A DNA stretch of 64,000 nt from Apostichopus japonicus (lineage: Eukaryota > Echinodermata > Holothuroidea > Aspidochirotida > Stichopodidae): the NCBI RefSeq assembly GCF_037975245.1, contig NC_092574.1:9089713-9153712 (forward strand). Reading direction: 5' to 3'. The position numbers and the translations under genes are program-made. Shown here one piece after another: positions 12,961 to 25,930 of the stretch. Below the pieces are notes generated by a model, which was not told where the DNA came from, did no database searches, and saw only the letters and a list, made by a program, of their open reading frames with translations. How positions within the stretch are numbered: position 1 is the first letter of the stretch; each line of letters begins with the position of its first letter.

Positions 12961-15900
12961 GATTGTAAGTAAAGATATGTAGAATTTGTATCAAATTATA
13001 CAACAAGGAATCACAAAGCCAAAAGGCTTTCTGGCTTATATATTTTGTTACTGTGTCAACCGAGTTATAGAGAATAACATTGATTGATTTGTTGTTATGA
13101 AATTTTCAGTTCTTTTGGGCATCCACTAACTTCAAAGACAAAACAGTTGAAGGGTCAAATCAATTTTTAGTTATTTTATGGTATATATTTATGGATTGTT
13201 ATTAGTGCATGATCTACAGTACTAACAAAATCCAGTTACTGAGTACATCACAGGTACATGATCTGTTAAAGGAAGTAGCTCCCTTCCTGTCCCCCCCTGA
13301 CCTCGTCTCCGTTCCAGTGAGTTCAATATCAAGATACATCTGAGAGAAGTTTTCATAGTTGCACAACCACCATAGGAAATGTACACCAACTCATATGTGA
13401 TAAATGTATTTAATCCCCAACATTAGAGCTACTGTACAACACACTCATTGCATACTGTATGTATTCCGCATCTTCATAATGATTTGGACAAATCACATAC
13501 AGATAGTCATTCTTTATACAGTGAGTTTATGCTGCAATGGATCCCTAGGGAACCAAACAAGGAATAATTTATTCCAATGTCATATTAAAGATGGAAATGC
13601 AAAAATGGTCAAATTGCTTTTTAAGTAGAAAGATGTTTAGAAGCACTTTAGGGACATAGACCATAGTATTCTAGTGTACACAAAATTTCAGAGCTTTTGA
13701 AACTGCTATGTATTGTATACAAAATTTGAACATGAATTTTTTGCCTGCTAAGGTTTGAATGTGACTTAATTTTGTTTTGTCTTCAAACGGGCAGAGTGGT
13801 GAAAGCAAAGTATAGTCTAATTGTGTCTATAATGATATACTCATAAGGCTGCAGTTTGCCTTCCCATACAGAATAATGACGTTAAATATAGGCCTTGTAT
13901 GAACAGTTACAGTAACAAGATGTTTGTAAAGTGTTCAACAGACAAACATTTCAATAAAAACAAATAACATTATTCATATAAACAACATGAAACAGTTTCA
14001 CGGATATATTGTCCAGTAAAATTTATACAGATTTGTAAATAGTTGTTAACAGGCTTTAATTACCAGGCTTTTGTTCTTGTTTGCACCAGGGTACAGGATG
14101 GTCCACACCGGTTACACACTAAAAGAGTGAGAGCTGGTGTGAAGTATACAATTGCTAGTTATTGTTTTAGTCATAAACATGAAGGTCACTAACATAAATT
14201 AGGAGTGAATATTGATTTGTTCTTTAGTTCAAAAACAATGGTAAATGCCAGAGTCACATGCAGTAATTTCCCACCATTGTAGACGGTACAGCATTGCACA
14301 CTGTATTCAGTGGCAAAACTGTGTGGGTTTTGGGAAGTTTCGAACAAAGTCTAACATTGCTGTCGAGTACACTTCTATTTACACATTTACGTACTGATAC
14401 TGATACATATTAAATGTAAATATCATCTGTCACTTTCAAATTGAGTGGAAACTTTGTAACTAAAAGACAGCATTTATGTGTGCAGGAGATAAGAACAGCT
14501 CTTTAGACATTAGAACAGAATATAAAGTAAATAACTTGGGTGATTAAAGCCTCATAAACTATTGTAGTATTTATAGAACAAAATCTTGTGGACTGTAAAC
14601 CAGGATACAACCTTCCACTGTACCAGGAACTGGAGCAACCACTGAAGAGGTTATTGTTGAAATAACTTTAGTTTGTGTTCACAGTACTTCATTATGCTGA
14701 AACCACTGCTGCACAGAATCGTTATGATAGAAATTGGTCATGCTGTAATATGTACACCGAAGGACAATGTTGGTCTTTGAATTAACAACCCTAGTACTAC
14801 ACCGTGACCAACCAATCTCCTACTTTGAAGAAGGATTGGAATTTGAACCGGCCAGTTTTGTCTTTTCAAATTTTTCTCTCAAAACAGAAATTACAGTGTG
14901 ATCATGAAGGATAATACTATTAAAGGAGAAATTAAGTTAACCCAATTGTCATCTTTTCTGAATATGAAATGCTGTAGCAAAGAGAAAGGAAGGTGGGGGA
15001 GTTTGTTTTTTGCTTGTTTCATTGATCAACAGATACAATTGATGTTGCTGAAATATGAAAGCTTTCAATTCGCTGCACCAACTGATTGATCATAATATTG
15101 ATCAACATATACAGTATGAACGATAACTTACAGAGACATTAAGTGATTTCACCTGGTGGAGGCGCGAGCTATGAGCCCACAAATTGGACACAATGAGAGG
15201 CTACTTGGCTCCTGAAATAAGTCTTTGTAAAGGAAACACAAACCCTATCATAATTTTTGGCCTGATGTGATAGATACGAATGTCGTGAACAATTTCCCCT
15301 AACCGGCAAGAAAAAGCTAACTCCCTTCGGGAGATATCATCTATTGATGGACATTTCCTTCACACACAAGACTGGAGACTTGATCAAGTCTAAATATGAC
15401 ATCATCGAGGCACGTGTGCATCGTTCAACTTTTCTTTTTCCTTTTTTCCCTTATTTGTTACAATTTAAAAAAAAAATCTCATTCTCCATAAATGAAGATG
15501 TGTTTGCAAATGCTGAAATCTAAGATATTGAACCTTTTCAAGGTAGCCTTGATTGTAATGATGGTATCGGTTTCAGTGTCAAGGCTATTTCCTTTTTCTA
15601 CCTTGAAAATATGGAAAGAAAAACAAACAGAGAACAATTAACTTGAAAGAGTTATTGTACAATATGGCAGCTCCCAGACACAATTTTTAAATGAGGGTTT
15701 CTCCCAAACTGAATAGAGTTCTTGTATCTGTGTGGAGGAATTGTTCTAAACAAATATCTCTCTGATCATGTAAGCCAAAGATCATGATGAATCGGTCTGA
15801 ACTTCCTTAATTGATTTTTTTTTGGGGGAGTTGTTCAAGCATTTGTGTACAGTAGCATACATATATACATGCTATATAGAGATGGTGTTTAGGTGTGATT

Positions 15901-16780
15901 CTCCTCTAGGCTGCAAAGGAGAAAGAAATGTTTTCACAGAGTATTTCAAACTAATGACCTTTTGGTTGAGAGCACCATGAATTCCTGCAATCACTACATG
16001 TATACAAAAAAAAAAAAGTTCATCTTGCTTCATTTAAGTGTCCAGTTTTTTTGTTTTCTGCTTTTTGGTTTCTACATGTCCATAATATATATATATATAT
16101 ATGGCATGATGGAAGCTACACATCAACAGTAAGTAGCCTTAAGTGAAAGCCAGGGTAGCTTGGTTATATTGTAAATCCTTGTAATGGGGCTAACGTACGT
16201 TGTATACGCCGTACGGTTGTGGCTGTTCATTAACACAGTTCATTATGTATTACCATTTCTTGGCTTCTTAACTTTCCAGCTTTGTTTTTTTACCAATTCA
16301 TTTCCGCAATGCGCCTGATGCCTTGCCTTATGCTGGTAGCCTTGAACATGCTTCTGGTTTATAGTAACACCAGATAAGGTTTCTATAAATGTCTCAAGTT
16401 TCTCATCTTGTGATGATCAAGGGAAAAGGATTTATAAAAAGAAAAGGTTTTCGTCATTATTCTTGGATACGATTCAAAAGTCTTGCTGACTTTACAGAGC
16501 TCTGCATATTAGGGTTGAGTTCATTGCTGAAGGAAATTTGTAAGGTACACGTCTCAACAAATGTAACAGCTGTTACTTAAAGTCTGCTGAAGTAGAGTTA
16601 ACATCAAAGTGTTGAAGATAACAAATAAGAATGAAATGCTACATTAAATAGTTGGTAAACAAACCTTTGTACTGTGTATCAAATAGAGTAAATGAAAACT
16701 ATGGATAGAAATACTTCAGAAGCAGTCAAGTGGTTATAACGACATTCTTTTGATAGTGAGGGTGGGGGGGGGAACCTAAT
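12961..16780. other. No gene recognised; AT-rich DNA
   Basis: The first 130 bases contain another word shared with the dispersed repeat (CACAAAGCCAAAAGGCTTTCT, compare 41530-41560). The remainder holds short spurious frames and a short TA run near 16083-16103. No splice-consistent coding exon was found. Confidence 0.45.
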
Positions 16781-16799
16781 GAAATTTACTTCCTCTTTT

Positions 16800-17540
16800 A
16801 CCCGCCTTTTTGTCAATTCCAGAATAGTAGGGAATAAAGTGTGGAAGGTATGATCTTTCTGATGTCCAAATCAGGAGTCAGGACTAGTCTTGTTGAATTT
16901 GCAACAGATATAATTACTGTGTATCGACATTGCTTTTACACTCTCTCATGCTTTCATGACAGTCTGCACCATATTAGAACATACCCACAGTTCTCTGTCA
17001 CTTGTAGGAAATTTCCAGAATAGTATGAATAAAGTGTGAAAGGTAATGTTCTTTCTGATGGCAAAAATCAGGACTAGTTCTCGTTGAATTTACAACAGAC
17101 GTAATTTACTCTGCATCGACATTGCTTTTACACACTCTCATGCTTTCATGACAGTCTGCACCATATAAGAACATACCTACAGTTCTCTGTGACTTGTAGG
17201 AAAATATTTTGCAATTCCAGAATAGTATAGAATAAAGTTTGAAAGGTACGATCTTTCTGATGTCAAAAATCAGGACTAGTCTCGTTGAATTTGCAACAGA
17301 CGTAATTACTGTGCAGTGACATTGCTTTTACACTCTCATGCTTTCATGACACCATATTAGAACATACCCACAATTCTCTGTCACTTGTAGGAAATTTCCA
17401 GAACAGTATGAATAAAAGTGTGAAAGGTACAGTATGTTCTTCGTGATATCATAAATCAGGACGTAATTACTGTGGAGTGACATTGCCTTTTAACACTCTC
17501 ATGCTTTCATGACAGCCTCATAGTAATAGTTTTGTGTAAT
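16800..17540. repeat. Tandem array of about 190-bp units
   Basis: About four imperfect copies start near 16820, 17010, 17213 and 17393. Each carries CAGAATAGTA, GAATAAAGT, AATCAGGACTAGT, CATTGCTTTTACAC and CTCATGCTTTCATGACA. Copies differ by substitutions and by loss of short blocks; the last lacks the middle part. The array ends about 150 bp before the splice acceptor of the sialyltransferase anchor exon. Confidence 0.8.
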
Positions 17541-17692
17541 AAACATTTCAAATCATTGTGTACCATTTTAGAGCATTTCTCCATGAAGAAAATACATGCT
17601 ATATTGCTATCATGCTATTTATTGCTATCTCACAAACTATAACTGTTTTTTTTTTCTCTTTCTTACTTTGTGGTAACCTTTTCTTTTGGCAG

Positions 17693-20600
17693 ACTTTGAA
17701 GCGTGGACTGTTTTTAGCATTTTGCTACACTTTCGTGTGTCTTTTGTATGTAAGCCTATATTATACGGAACCATATAGTAACAATTACGGTTACGATGAG
17801 AGCAATATCCCAAAGTCTGTACAAGACGCCCACTCCGAGGAGGTAAGGAGAGATGCAGACCACAAAGAACCAAAGAAAGGTGAGGAGGGAACAAGACAGG
17901 AAGAAATGCAGGAGGAGGAGGAGCTTTTGCGAGATGATGAGATGGTGACAGCGGCTGCTACACCTCTTAAAGAGGTCCCGGCTAATACCATACTGAAACC
18001 AAATTCAACTGGTATGCCTTGGATCAATTATAAAACAGTATTGACAAATCAGGTTAGTACAGTAGTATATATACAGTATGCAGTATTCTGGTAGTAATTT
18101 GTACACTGAAGCATACTGTACTATATTTCTTTTCAGTATTTTACAAAATTATATTAAGTTCTGGATTGTGATTGGTGGTCGAAAAGTCTACAGTTTTAAA
18201 AAGTCTCATTTATTACTACTTAGATATGCATGTACAGTATACTATTTTGTGAGAATGCCAACTGATTTGTCTGTTACTGCTTGGTCATAAATTTTGCAAA
18301 ATCGGCAAATTGTTATGCAAAGTTTGCACAAAGATGGATATATACTGTACATGTTAGGAAGGATAATTTTTGGTATTGTTACGGTCTACAGTGTAGTACA
18401 CATCATCCATGCACCTTAATATGCACAACAGTTTGAGCATATGTTCAGGATCTACATCGATACAAAGTGCATTTCCGTGAACAAAAGAACACACTTCCGT
18501 TGCATTACCGTATTCAGAATATGTCTTTTATGAACACTGCCTAAACACTGCCAAGGGATATTTCTGTTGAGTGTGTTTGGATAGTTCGGTGCAGTAAGTT
18601 TCCAATGTATGCACATTCTGCCCTTTCAACTCAAAAACATGGGACCAATCTTGGGACAGCAATGTAAACAGACTGAAAACCATAACTGCTGTACTGTACA
18701 CAAAAGTGATGGTTGTTAACAAATTTTGTAATCACTGTGAATGTCCTGTGGAGCAGAAGACTTTATGTAAACTTTTTTTTTTTGATGTAACTTCATATGA
18801 AGCAAAACACTTTAATGTAAATTTAAGTGCACAAGGAAGTGAGCCAAAGCATTAGGAGCTCTGTGACTACCTAGTGATCCAAGAATAGCAACTAATACTA
18901 TTATTATACCTGGACAAGGTTTGGTTTGTTAACCTTTCCTTCTGTATTTATTCTCTGACACTAATGAAGACCTGTTTTGATGTCTTTTCAATAATATGGA
19001 ATCTTTGCAAAAAGTTTCTCTTGCTCTGCCAGATGTTATGTTGTTGTAAATCATATTCAGTGACCAGTGTAATAGAAAAGTATGATTGAATAGGCGTACG
19101 TGCTGTTCAAACAGTGAAACTGAAAGGCTACTGAACTAAAGTTACCTATGTACAGTATATTGTAGATCTGTAGATATATATGTAAAAGGATCTGTAAAAT
19201 GTTGTACAGTTTACAGCTTGAGTATTGGCACTGTATCACTGTGACACTGTTCTGTGCTACCACTGTACTCTAGTATGTATGCGTGTATGTATGTGTGTAT
19301 GTATTTTAGATCCTCCTGCAAGCAGGAACTCGCTAAGAAGCCTCATTGGCTTATCAAAGCCGCAAGCTGACAGAAGTCAGTCTCTTACATTCATATTTAA
19401 CGTCCATGATTATGAATTGTCAATTACTGTAACTCTGTAACTGAACGACATACATTAATCTTGGAGTGACTCGAACCGGGGACCTTATGATTGGAAGGCA
19501 CCGGCGTTAACCACTGAGCTAACACAAGTTCCACTCCAAATAAATACAGAAGCAAGCTCTTAATTAGTATATATACTGTACTGATTAAGTGATGGATTAT
19601 ACAGTACAGCATGGTATTAATAATTAATTCAACATTAGCAAAAGATGGAACTGAGAGTTGCATACTAATATGGCTGTGTGTGTCAATAAATTATAATATG
19701 ATACATTATGATACATGTACAAAGTACATGATAGTGTACATAGATACAGACTGCATATATCAGTATGTGTTAACAAATGCAGAACAAATGTCTGTTTTTA
19801 ATTTGCATATAACGGTGGCCCTGAAGGGACAGACAAGTTGCAGACTTGCAGTACAGTGTTAGTATGTAGTGCACATGACCAGTGCAAAAGTACAATAGTA
19901 ATGTGTTGTCAAATTACTGTACGTGCAACGCAGCAGCTCGACAAGTTGATCATTTTTGTTCAGATGTAGCAGAATTACACGTCAACTTGACAAGTGTAAT
20001 TCACTTATTTGTGGAGATGGCTGCGTTATACTAACACACTAATTCTACAGTACTTACAACTCACCTGTCCCATCAGAACCACCGTAGCATATATACAGTA
20101 GCTACTCCTATAGAATGGCAATGATGTATATATATTACTTGTGCCAGTCATTTTGTGTACATTCTGTGGAAAGAGAATTTGTGTTAATTTTGATAAAATT
20201 TCATTGAGCATGTAATATTTCTTACTTTTGTGAAATATTCTAGGAGGGTTTTGTGGGGAATTTAGGGGGACTTCAATTTTTTTTTTTTTTGGGGGGGGAG
20301 GGGTTTCATGATGTTAGTAGCTAGATTTATGTACATATGCCTGTACCAAGATTTAGCTCACATTTAGTGCAAACTGCAGTACACATGGTCGACCATTGCG
20401 ACCAATACACACTGTGCAGTGCCACACTAACGAAGGCAGTGTTTCCTTTTTGGAAAGATTTGATACTCCTTACGAAAATCAACAAAACTTGATAATATCC
20501 GGCTTGTTCTTGGCAAGCTTTGTAACTACAGTAATAGTACAAGTAGCAGGAAGTACCATGAATTGTTGCGTGAAGTTGCCCCCAAATGGAAATACCTTTG

Positions 20601-23600
20601 CAGGACCCTCTAGCAAAATTATTGCAGGAATCCCACAATCGCTTGTCCTAATGCAAACACTGGTTACGACTGAATTAATAGTTTTGTTGTCAAATTGCAG
20701 ACCCGATTGCCAAAATTGTGTTTTAACGCATAAAGTATGGAAAACAAGTATATACATGTTCCACAATATTTGAAAAGTTGGTCCTGATGTAAACCAGAGA
20801 AGAGCGTAACTGCGTAAGGCTTCACGGTTGTAAATGAAAATAAACGTAAGATCTATGTCTGTATCAACCTGATACGGGAAGTTCTGTGTTTATGTACAGT
20901 CGGGATTAAGGTTGTTTGAACTGCAAGCCTTGATTCACCCTAGTTTCATGAACTGTATGTATGTATTAAAGGGGCCTTGAGAAATGAAGATTTCTTCTGT
21001 ACTGTATAGTGTATACTGTACCATGGGTAGCTCTGACTCGACAATAGCCAATTTCATTTTGTATTTGTTTGTGACACGATTTGTAACGCCAGTCCAAGGA
21101 GGGTATCATTACAACGATCGATAAACTGTATAAGACAGACAATTAGACTTGGATTAAAAGAAGCCTGGATGATCTGATAAGCATGAGCCCTCTCTAACAG
21201 AAGTGTGAGGAACAAAGAAATATAAAACAAGTAAACAAAATAGAAGAGCACTCCGTCAATTATATGTACATTATATGTACATATGTAGCTTTTAATTAAT
21301 TAGTGTTCATTCATACTTAGTAAAGATTCCTAAATCCTATTGGTCCATTCAGGTCAGCTGACCGTGGTTAATCCTGTGAGTAACGCACGGTAAAATTACG
21401 GGGCATCACCTTAATAAATCTTTGGTTATGTAACCAAAAATGTTTTGTTTTATGATTTTCCCCCCACACAAATGGTAGTGTATGAATGAACGGGGTTAAT
21501 CAACGGTCTAGCGTGCGTTACTCACATGATTAATGCACTCCGGGTGTTAATGCTATCGCTGGATGCACTCGGGCTCCGCCCTCGTGCATCGCTTGCATTA
21601 TCCCCAGATCGTGCATTAATCCTGTGAGTAACGCACGCTAGACCGTTGATTAACCCCATAGTTTAAGGTTTTTTTTCTTGAAGAAACATAAATGAGCTAC
21701 GTAAGGCACTGAGTGTGACTAGAAACAGAAGGGTATGGTACGGTAGGTAATGTCTGAAATCTGACTCTTCTGGTATTGATCTCATTTCTTTCAGAGTGTA
21801 GCTATACATTGCGGCTCGTGTGCTATTGTATCTAGCTCGGGACAGCTCCTGGGCAGAAATGCCGGCAAAGAGATAGATGCAAATGACTGTGTGATACGAA
21901 TGAACGATGCTCCAGTTAACGGGTACGAGAATGACGTAGGTTCAAGGACTTCAATACGTGTAGTTGGACACACTAACATTAAGAAGTCATTTGGAGTTAA
22001 TCTGGACTTACAGAAACAGCTTTTTGAGGACCCTGTCACAAGGACAGAGAGAGTGGTAGTTCACTTTTTCCAGCGTACAGAAATAGACGAACTCGAAGAG
22101 TTTGACATTATCGAAGAGTTAGCCAGAAAGTATCCCAATACAGACTTTAACTACTTCACATCAACTAAAATGAAATTTTCAGAGAAGCTGTTCTTACAAG
22201 AGACTGGAATTTCTCGGTAAGAATCTAAATGTTATTTGTACATTTTATATGGTTCTGTCTTGTGCTCTCAAGTTCTGTTTCACTGTAAAGGCAACTAAGA
22301 GTTATGTGTACACCAACAGCTTTTACACAATAGCAATGTTAAGTGATTCATTTAGAGGAAATTTGACCTCTGAAATAAGGAAACTATCTTGCAGTAAAAA
22401 ACACTTCAGGAAGGTAGGATTGCTTTAGTTTTGGTTTCCCCATTGCAACTTTGTAAGATCCAGTGACTGTTGTTTTGAGCGTTGGTGATTTGAAATTGAT
22501 TTCACAGAATCCGTAATACAAATATTATTTTTAGTGAGCAACTCTTTGTTGTCATTAATCTGTTAAATTGACGATTGAACAATTTCTTAAGACCAATTGC
22601 CCCAGTCAATTTATTTTGGGGGTATTCTCTTACAATTTTTTATTTATTTTTTACATTAGTAGCTAGATGTATGTACATATGCCCATACCGAGATTTAGCT
22701 TGCATATAGTACATATATACAGTGCAGTACACATGATCGACCATTGCGAGAGATTACACACTACAGTGCCGCACTAACAAAGCCAGGGTTTTCTTTTTGG
22801 AAAGATTTGACCAAGCACATTACTCCTTTACAAAAATCAACATAACTTGATAACATCCAGCTTGTTATTGGCAAGCTTTGTAACTGCAGTAATGGTGCAA
22901 GTTGCAGGAAGTTCCATGAATTGTTGGGGGAAATTCCCCCCAAGAGAAAATATTTTTTGCGAGACCCTCTAGACAATTTGTTGAGGGAATTCCACAATCA
23001 TTCGTCCTAATGCGAAAATTGGTTTATACTCTGAATGAAGGATAAATTTGGCAAAACTAGTGGACTTCTTTTGATTCGATTAGTTGTGTTTAATGTCTGC
23101 TGTACATTACAAAATGTGAATCACACTTGTAACAAACTTTTGGGTACCTACTTTTAAAAATTATTTTAAATTAAAAAATTAGTTACATCATCAGGAATCA
23201 TTGTTTCAGAGAATTAGCTTCATGCAAACGTGACTATACTTTCGCAGTCAGCTTCTACTACTGTTATGTTTCATTACGGTTTTTCCCTCATTTCTCACCA
23301 GTGCCCAAGCAAGAACTTGGTTCTCAACAGGGTGGTTTACATTACTGTATGCAATTGATACCTGTGAATCAGTTAACGTATACGGAATGGTCCATGAAAA
23401 TTACTGCGAGTGAGTATATCTCTAGCTTGATATTTACTAATACAACTATGGTGGGCTGATAGAGATGGTGGTATTATTCAAGTTGTAGCACTATTTAAAA
23501 AGTAAAACCCAACCACAGCCTATTCCACTGCCCACCAGCATAATTACTCAACTGTTTATTGCACCGATGTCATAAAATTTTTATTCTTGTCACAAGGATG

Positions 23601-24608
23601 CTGGGGAAGCAATAAGTTTCTAGCAATTTTATAACAGCACCCCTAAATCAGAGATCATACATAATAGTCCGTAAGAAATTGCCAGATTTTTTTATTACAA
23701 CAAATGAGAAAGTGGAACTTGTCAGACAAATAAATCTCAGACTTCCATTATACATCACGGAAAATTTACATATCTGCCGAGAATCATATAAAAGGTGCAG
23801 TATGCCCAGGCCATAAAAGGGAATGTAGGTTATGATGGAACTGTAAGTACTGATGTTGTATTTCTTTTATGTCTAACTTACCAGACTATCTGTTTAACAC
23901 AATTTTTTAAGGCTATTTTAAGTGACATGTATATTTGCTCTCAGTTTGGTAAGCAATGGCAAGGATGATAGGACTCGAGGATTCATTTTACTGGAATCTG
24001 CCACTTGTGTTGCCTGTCTGAAAGTTTTAACCAAATTGAAGAAACAGTTTAACAGGACTTTTATGACTAGTATTGTTATGGTTTGGGGTGTATTGAAGAG
24101 TTCTGGGAATTTCGCTTCTAAGTCGGTTACTGTTCAACATGCTGTTTCTGCGTTTAACTTAATATTGTTATACTTTTAACAAGAGAATTGATGACGTAGT
24201 TTTGATTTTACAGATTATCCAATGCCGTAACAATGTGAAATATTTATTGTCTCTCCCCTGCGTCTTCTTGTATCACTTTCTAGCGAAAATCCAGAAGAAC
24301 GGACACCTTACCATTACTACGATATTACCTCAAGGACAGAATGCGGCTACTACAGAGTCAGCGAGATACGTTTAACGGGAGGACATCTGTTCATAACGGA
24401 GAAGGCGGTTTTTGCACAGTGGTCACGTCTGTATAAAATATATTTCCACTTCCCGGAATGGAAGACGGTCAGAAGGATTGGGATTCGGTCGTTAAAAACG
24501 CCGTTTTTGAAACGTTACGAAATTGCAGGTCACCATCTGTTCTCCAGATATCCATGGTGGAAACTTTACTTTCACTTTGCAGGAATTTTCTACCCACTCG
24601 TGCATTGA
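17693..24608 (+). CDS. ST6GALNAC-like: ST6GalNAc-type alpha-2,6-sialyltransferase (GT29), main exons
   Basis: This is a Golgi type II enzyme predicted to transfer sialic acid from CMP-sialic acid in alpha-2,6 linkage to a GalNAc-bearing acceptor. Exons are 17693-18052, 21795-22216, 23302-23409 and 24284-24608; phases agree at every junction. With the proposed Met-Lys exon the protein has 406 residues: a signal anchor at about 7-26, a Glu-rich stem to about 122, sialyl motif L from Cys128 (including RMNDAP at 157-162), motif S from about 271 (STGWFT...VYGM), motif III around His309 (HYYD) and motif VS His333-x4-Glu338 (HLFITE). The catalytic part resembles ST6GALNAC3, 5 and 6; I cannot say which paralogue. 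About 47 basic and aromatic residues follow Trp358, beyond the usual family end. Acceptor specificity is not readable here. The introns carry mobile repeats. Confidence 0.9.
19465..19540 (-). mobile_element. tRNA-derived SINE head or tRNA pseudogene
   Basis: The reverse complement contains an A-box-like TTAGCTCAGTGGTTA, an anticodon-arm-like TGCCTTCCAATCATAAGG and a B-box-like GGTTCGAGTC. Flanking TTGGAGT and ACTCCAA can pair. The D-arm region is too long and the anticodon stem pairs poorly, so it is not a functional tRNA; a SINE head or tRNA-derived repeat is more likely. Confidence 0.55.
20310..20660. repeat. Dispersed 350-bp repeat, copy A
   Basis: This block matches 22655-23010 over its whole length with many substitutions. 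Shared words include AGTAGCTAGAT, TGTACATATGCC, GTACACATG.TCGACCATTG, TTTTTGGAAAGATTTGA, GGCAAGCTTTGTAACT and ATTCC(C)ACAATC. Long minus-strand frames here (20327-20638 and 20479-20766) are not shared as intact frames with copy B, so they are probably not genes. Confidence 0.75.
21492..21657. mobile_element. Hairpin (foldback) element with 47-bp arms
   Basis: The left arm at 21492-21538 begins GGGGTTAATCAACGGTCTAG. The right arm at 21611-21657 is its reverse complement with 46 of 47 bases matching. The loop of about 72 bp is GC-rich and contains further small palindromes (GCACTCGGGCTCCGCCCTCG). Part of an arm also occurs alone at about 21366-21390 (TTAATCCTGTGAGTAACGCA), pointing to an older partial copy. 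It lies about 140 bp upstream of the motif-L exon. Confidence 0.8.
22655..23010. repeat. Dispersed 350-bp repeat, copy B
   Basis: This is a second copy of the block at 20310-20660, in the same orientation, inside the intron between the motif-L and motif-S exons. Both copies are preceded by T- or G-rich runs. Differences are spread evenly, so the two copies look like old, independent insertions rather than a recent local duplication. Confidence 0.75.
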
Positions 24609-25930
24609 CGGCAGTTCTGGAAAGCTGTCTGCATTGTGCATACTGTTGACTCGTTGAGGCATTAAGGTGATGGAAAGAAGGATTCCTTGTGTTGTTCTAG
24701 TAGCTCTTCTGATGTCTACCTGTTTATACTTCACACATTAAGGTGTCACAAAAACGCCATACTTTAAGACATGAAATGTGTCTCCTCTATGTATGTTCTT
24801 CTGGATCGAGTATAGTCCTTGCATGGGTTTGTATCTCTGTGGCATGCTTATATATATATGGGTGTGCATTATACTCTTTTGGTTATTAACTAACTAACAT
24901 ACTCTATGACAATTGTCGTGACATTCTTTATTGGGTGCTATTAAGTGTTTAAATGCCTTGTTTACATTAGACGCCAAGCACGGCGTTGAACCCCCGTGCT
25001 CGGGGTCCGATCTGTGGTGTAGACGCAGATCAGACTTTGCAATTTTGGAAGCCCTGACGATAGGCTTGCATCAAGGGTGAATCAGAATCAATGCTCTGCT
25101 AAATATGCAGTGTAAAGCCTGCTGGCGACCCGGTACCAGCATTGACCTACATCTGTCATCATTTGTCACAAAGGTAATTTGACACAAAATGGTTTTGCAA
25201 GTTTTCTTTTAGTGGACAAACAAACAAACTTGACTTTTTGTTTGTTGGTTTTATTAGTGTGGGACCTGATTCCAAGGTGTAATGTAAAAGCCAGCGGGTT
25301 AAAAGAACTTGTTTATAGTGCTCCACACAAACTTCGGGGTCTGTAATGTAAACATGGTTAAAGATACTTTCCATTGTAGATCGTGTTTATGTGTGATGAC
25401 GTTGGTTGTCAATGTGTGTGTTCATAGTGCACAGAGTAGTGTCAATGACAAACATGTTAGTCTTGCTGTGATGAAAAAAGTGAAAAGGAAAACAAAAGTG
25501 TTCCGCCTACTGTACGTCTTAATTGTGACCTGTTTGTCTGTTAGTTACCTCAAACTTGAGAATTCATTCCATGACAGTTTGAAGTTGGTGCTAACGTTTG
25601 AAATACCTTGAGAGGCCGACCTTTGTCTAATCTAATCCAGTCAAAGGAAAGCATTTAGTTTGACTAAAATGTGTTTGTTCTTTCTGTAGGATTTGTAAGA
25701 TTTATCTGATAGCAAAATGCAAACTATGCAAAATATTAGATTTACCTTCATTTAAGTGATTTTTACATATCATCATCATAAATCCTACAATTCCAATGAG
25801 AAATGGTTTTCTTTTAAGACTTACAATTTTTTAATTAAGATACAAAATACTTACAAATTTCATTAAGATTGGCAGTGTTCTAATTATTCGTTGTGGTATA
25901 TCATGGACATGTACATGTAAGCTAATAAAA
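24609..25930 (+). other. Probable 3' untranslated region of the sialyltransferase
   Basis: Downstream of the TGA at 24606-24608 the first clear AATAAA on the plus strand is at 25924-25929. If used, it gives a 3' UTR of about 1.3 kb. The stretch has no coding features beyond short spurious frames. Confidence 0.4.
25924..25929 (+). terminator. Candidate polyadenylation signal for the sialyltransferase
   Basis: Canonical AATAAA, the first on the coding strand after the stop codon that I found by eye. A T-rich stretch (ATTTATAGTTTTATTATTGTTATG) follows within 60 bp. Unproven without transcript data. Confidence 0.35.

Larger units (their letters stand above)
18053..21794 (+). other. Sialyltransferase intron with repeats
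   Basis: This 3.7-kb intron contains a tRNA-like SINE fragment on the minus strand (19440-19540), one copy of a 350-bp dispersed repeat (20310-20660) and a strong hairpin element (21492-21657). The remaining sequence shows no exon that would keep the phase between the anchor and motif-L exons. Confidence 0.6.

Noticed and set aside
16800-17540. Possible CRISPR-like array
   Set aside because: Units are about 190 bp, contiguous and diverged along their whole length, with no short identical repeats or unique spacers, and the DNA is eukaryotic.
17637-18027. Minus-strand frames of 85 and 78 residues opposite the sialyltransferase stem exon
   Set aside because: They are shadows of the real exon, which has matching splice sites and a continuous family protein.
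20327-20766. Overlapping minus-strand frames of 103 and 95 residues
   Set aside because: They lie inside a dispersed repeat, and the second copy (22655-23010) does not preserve the frames.
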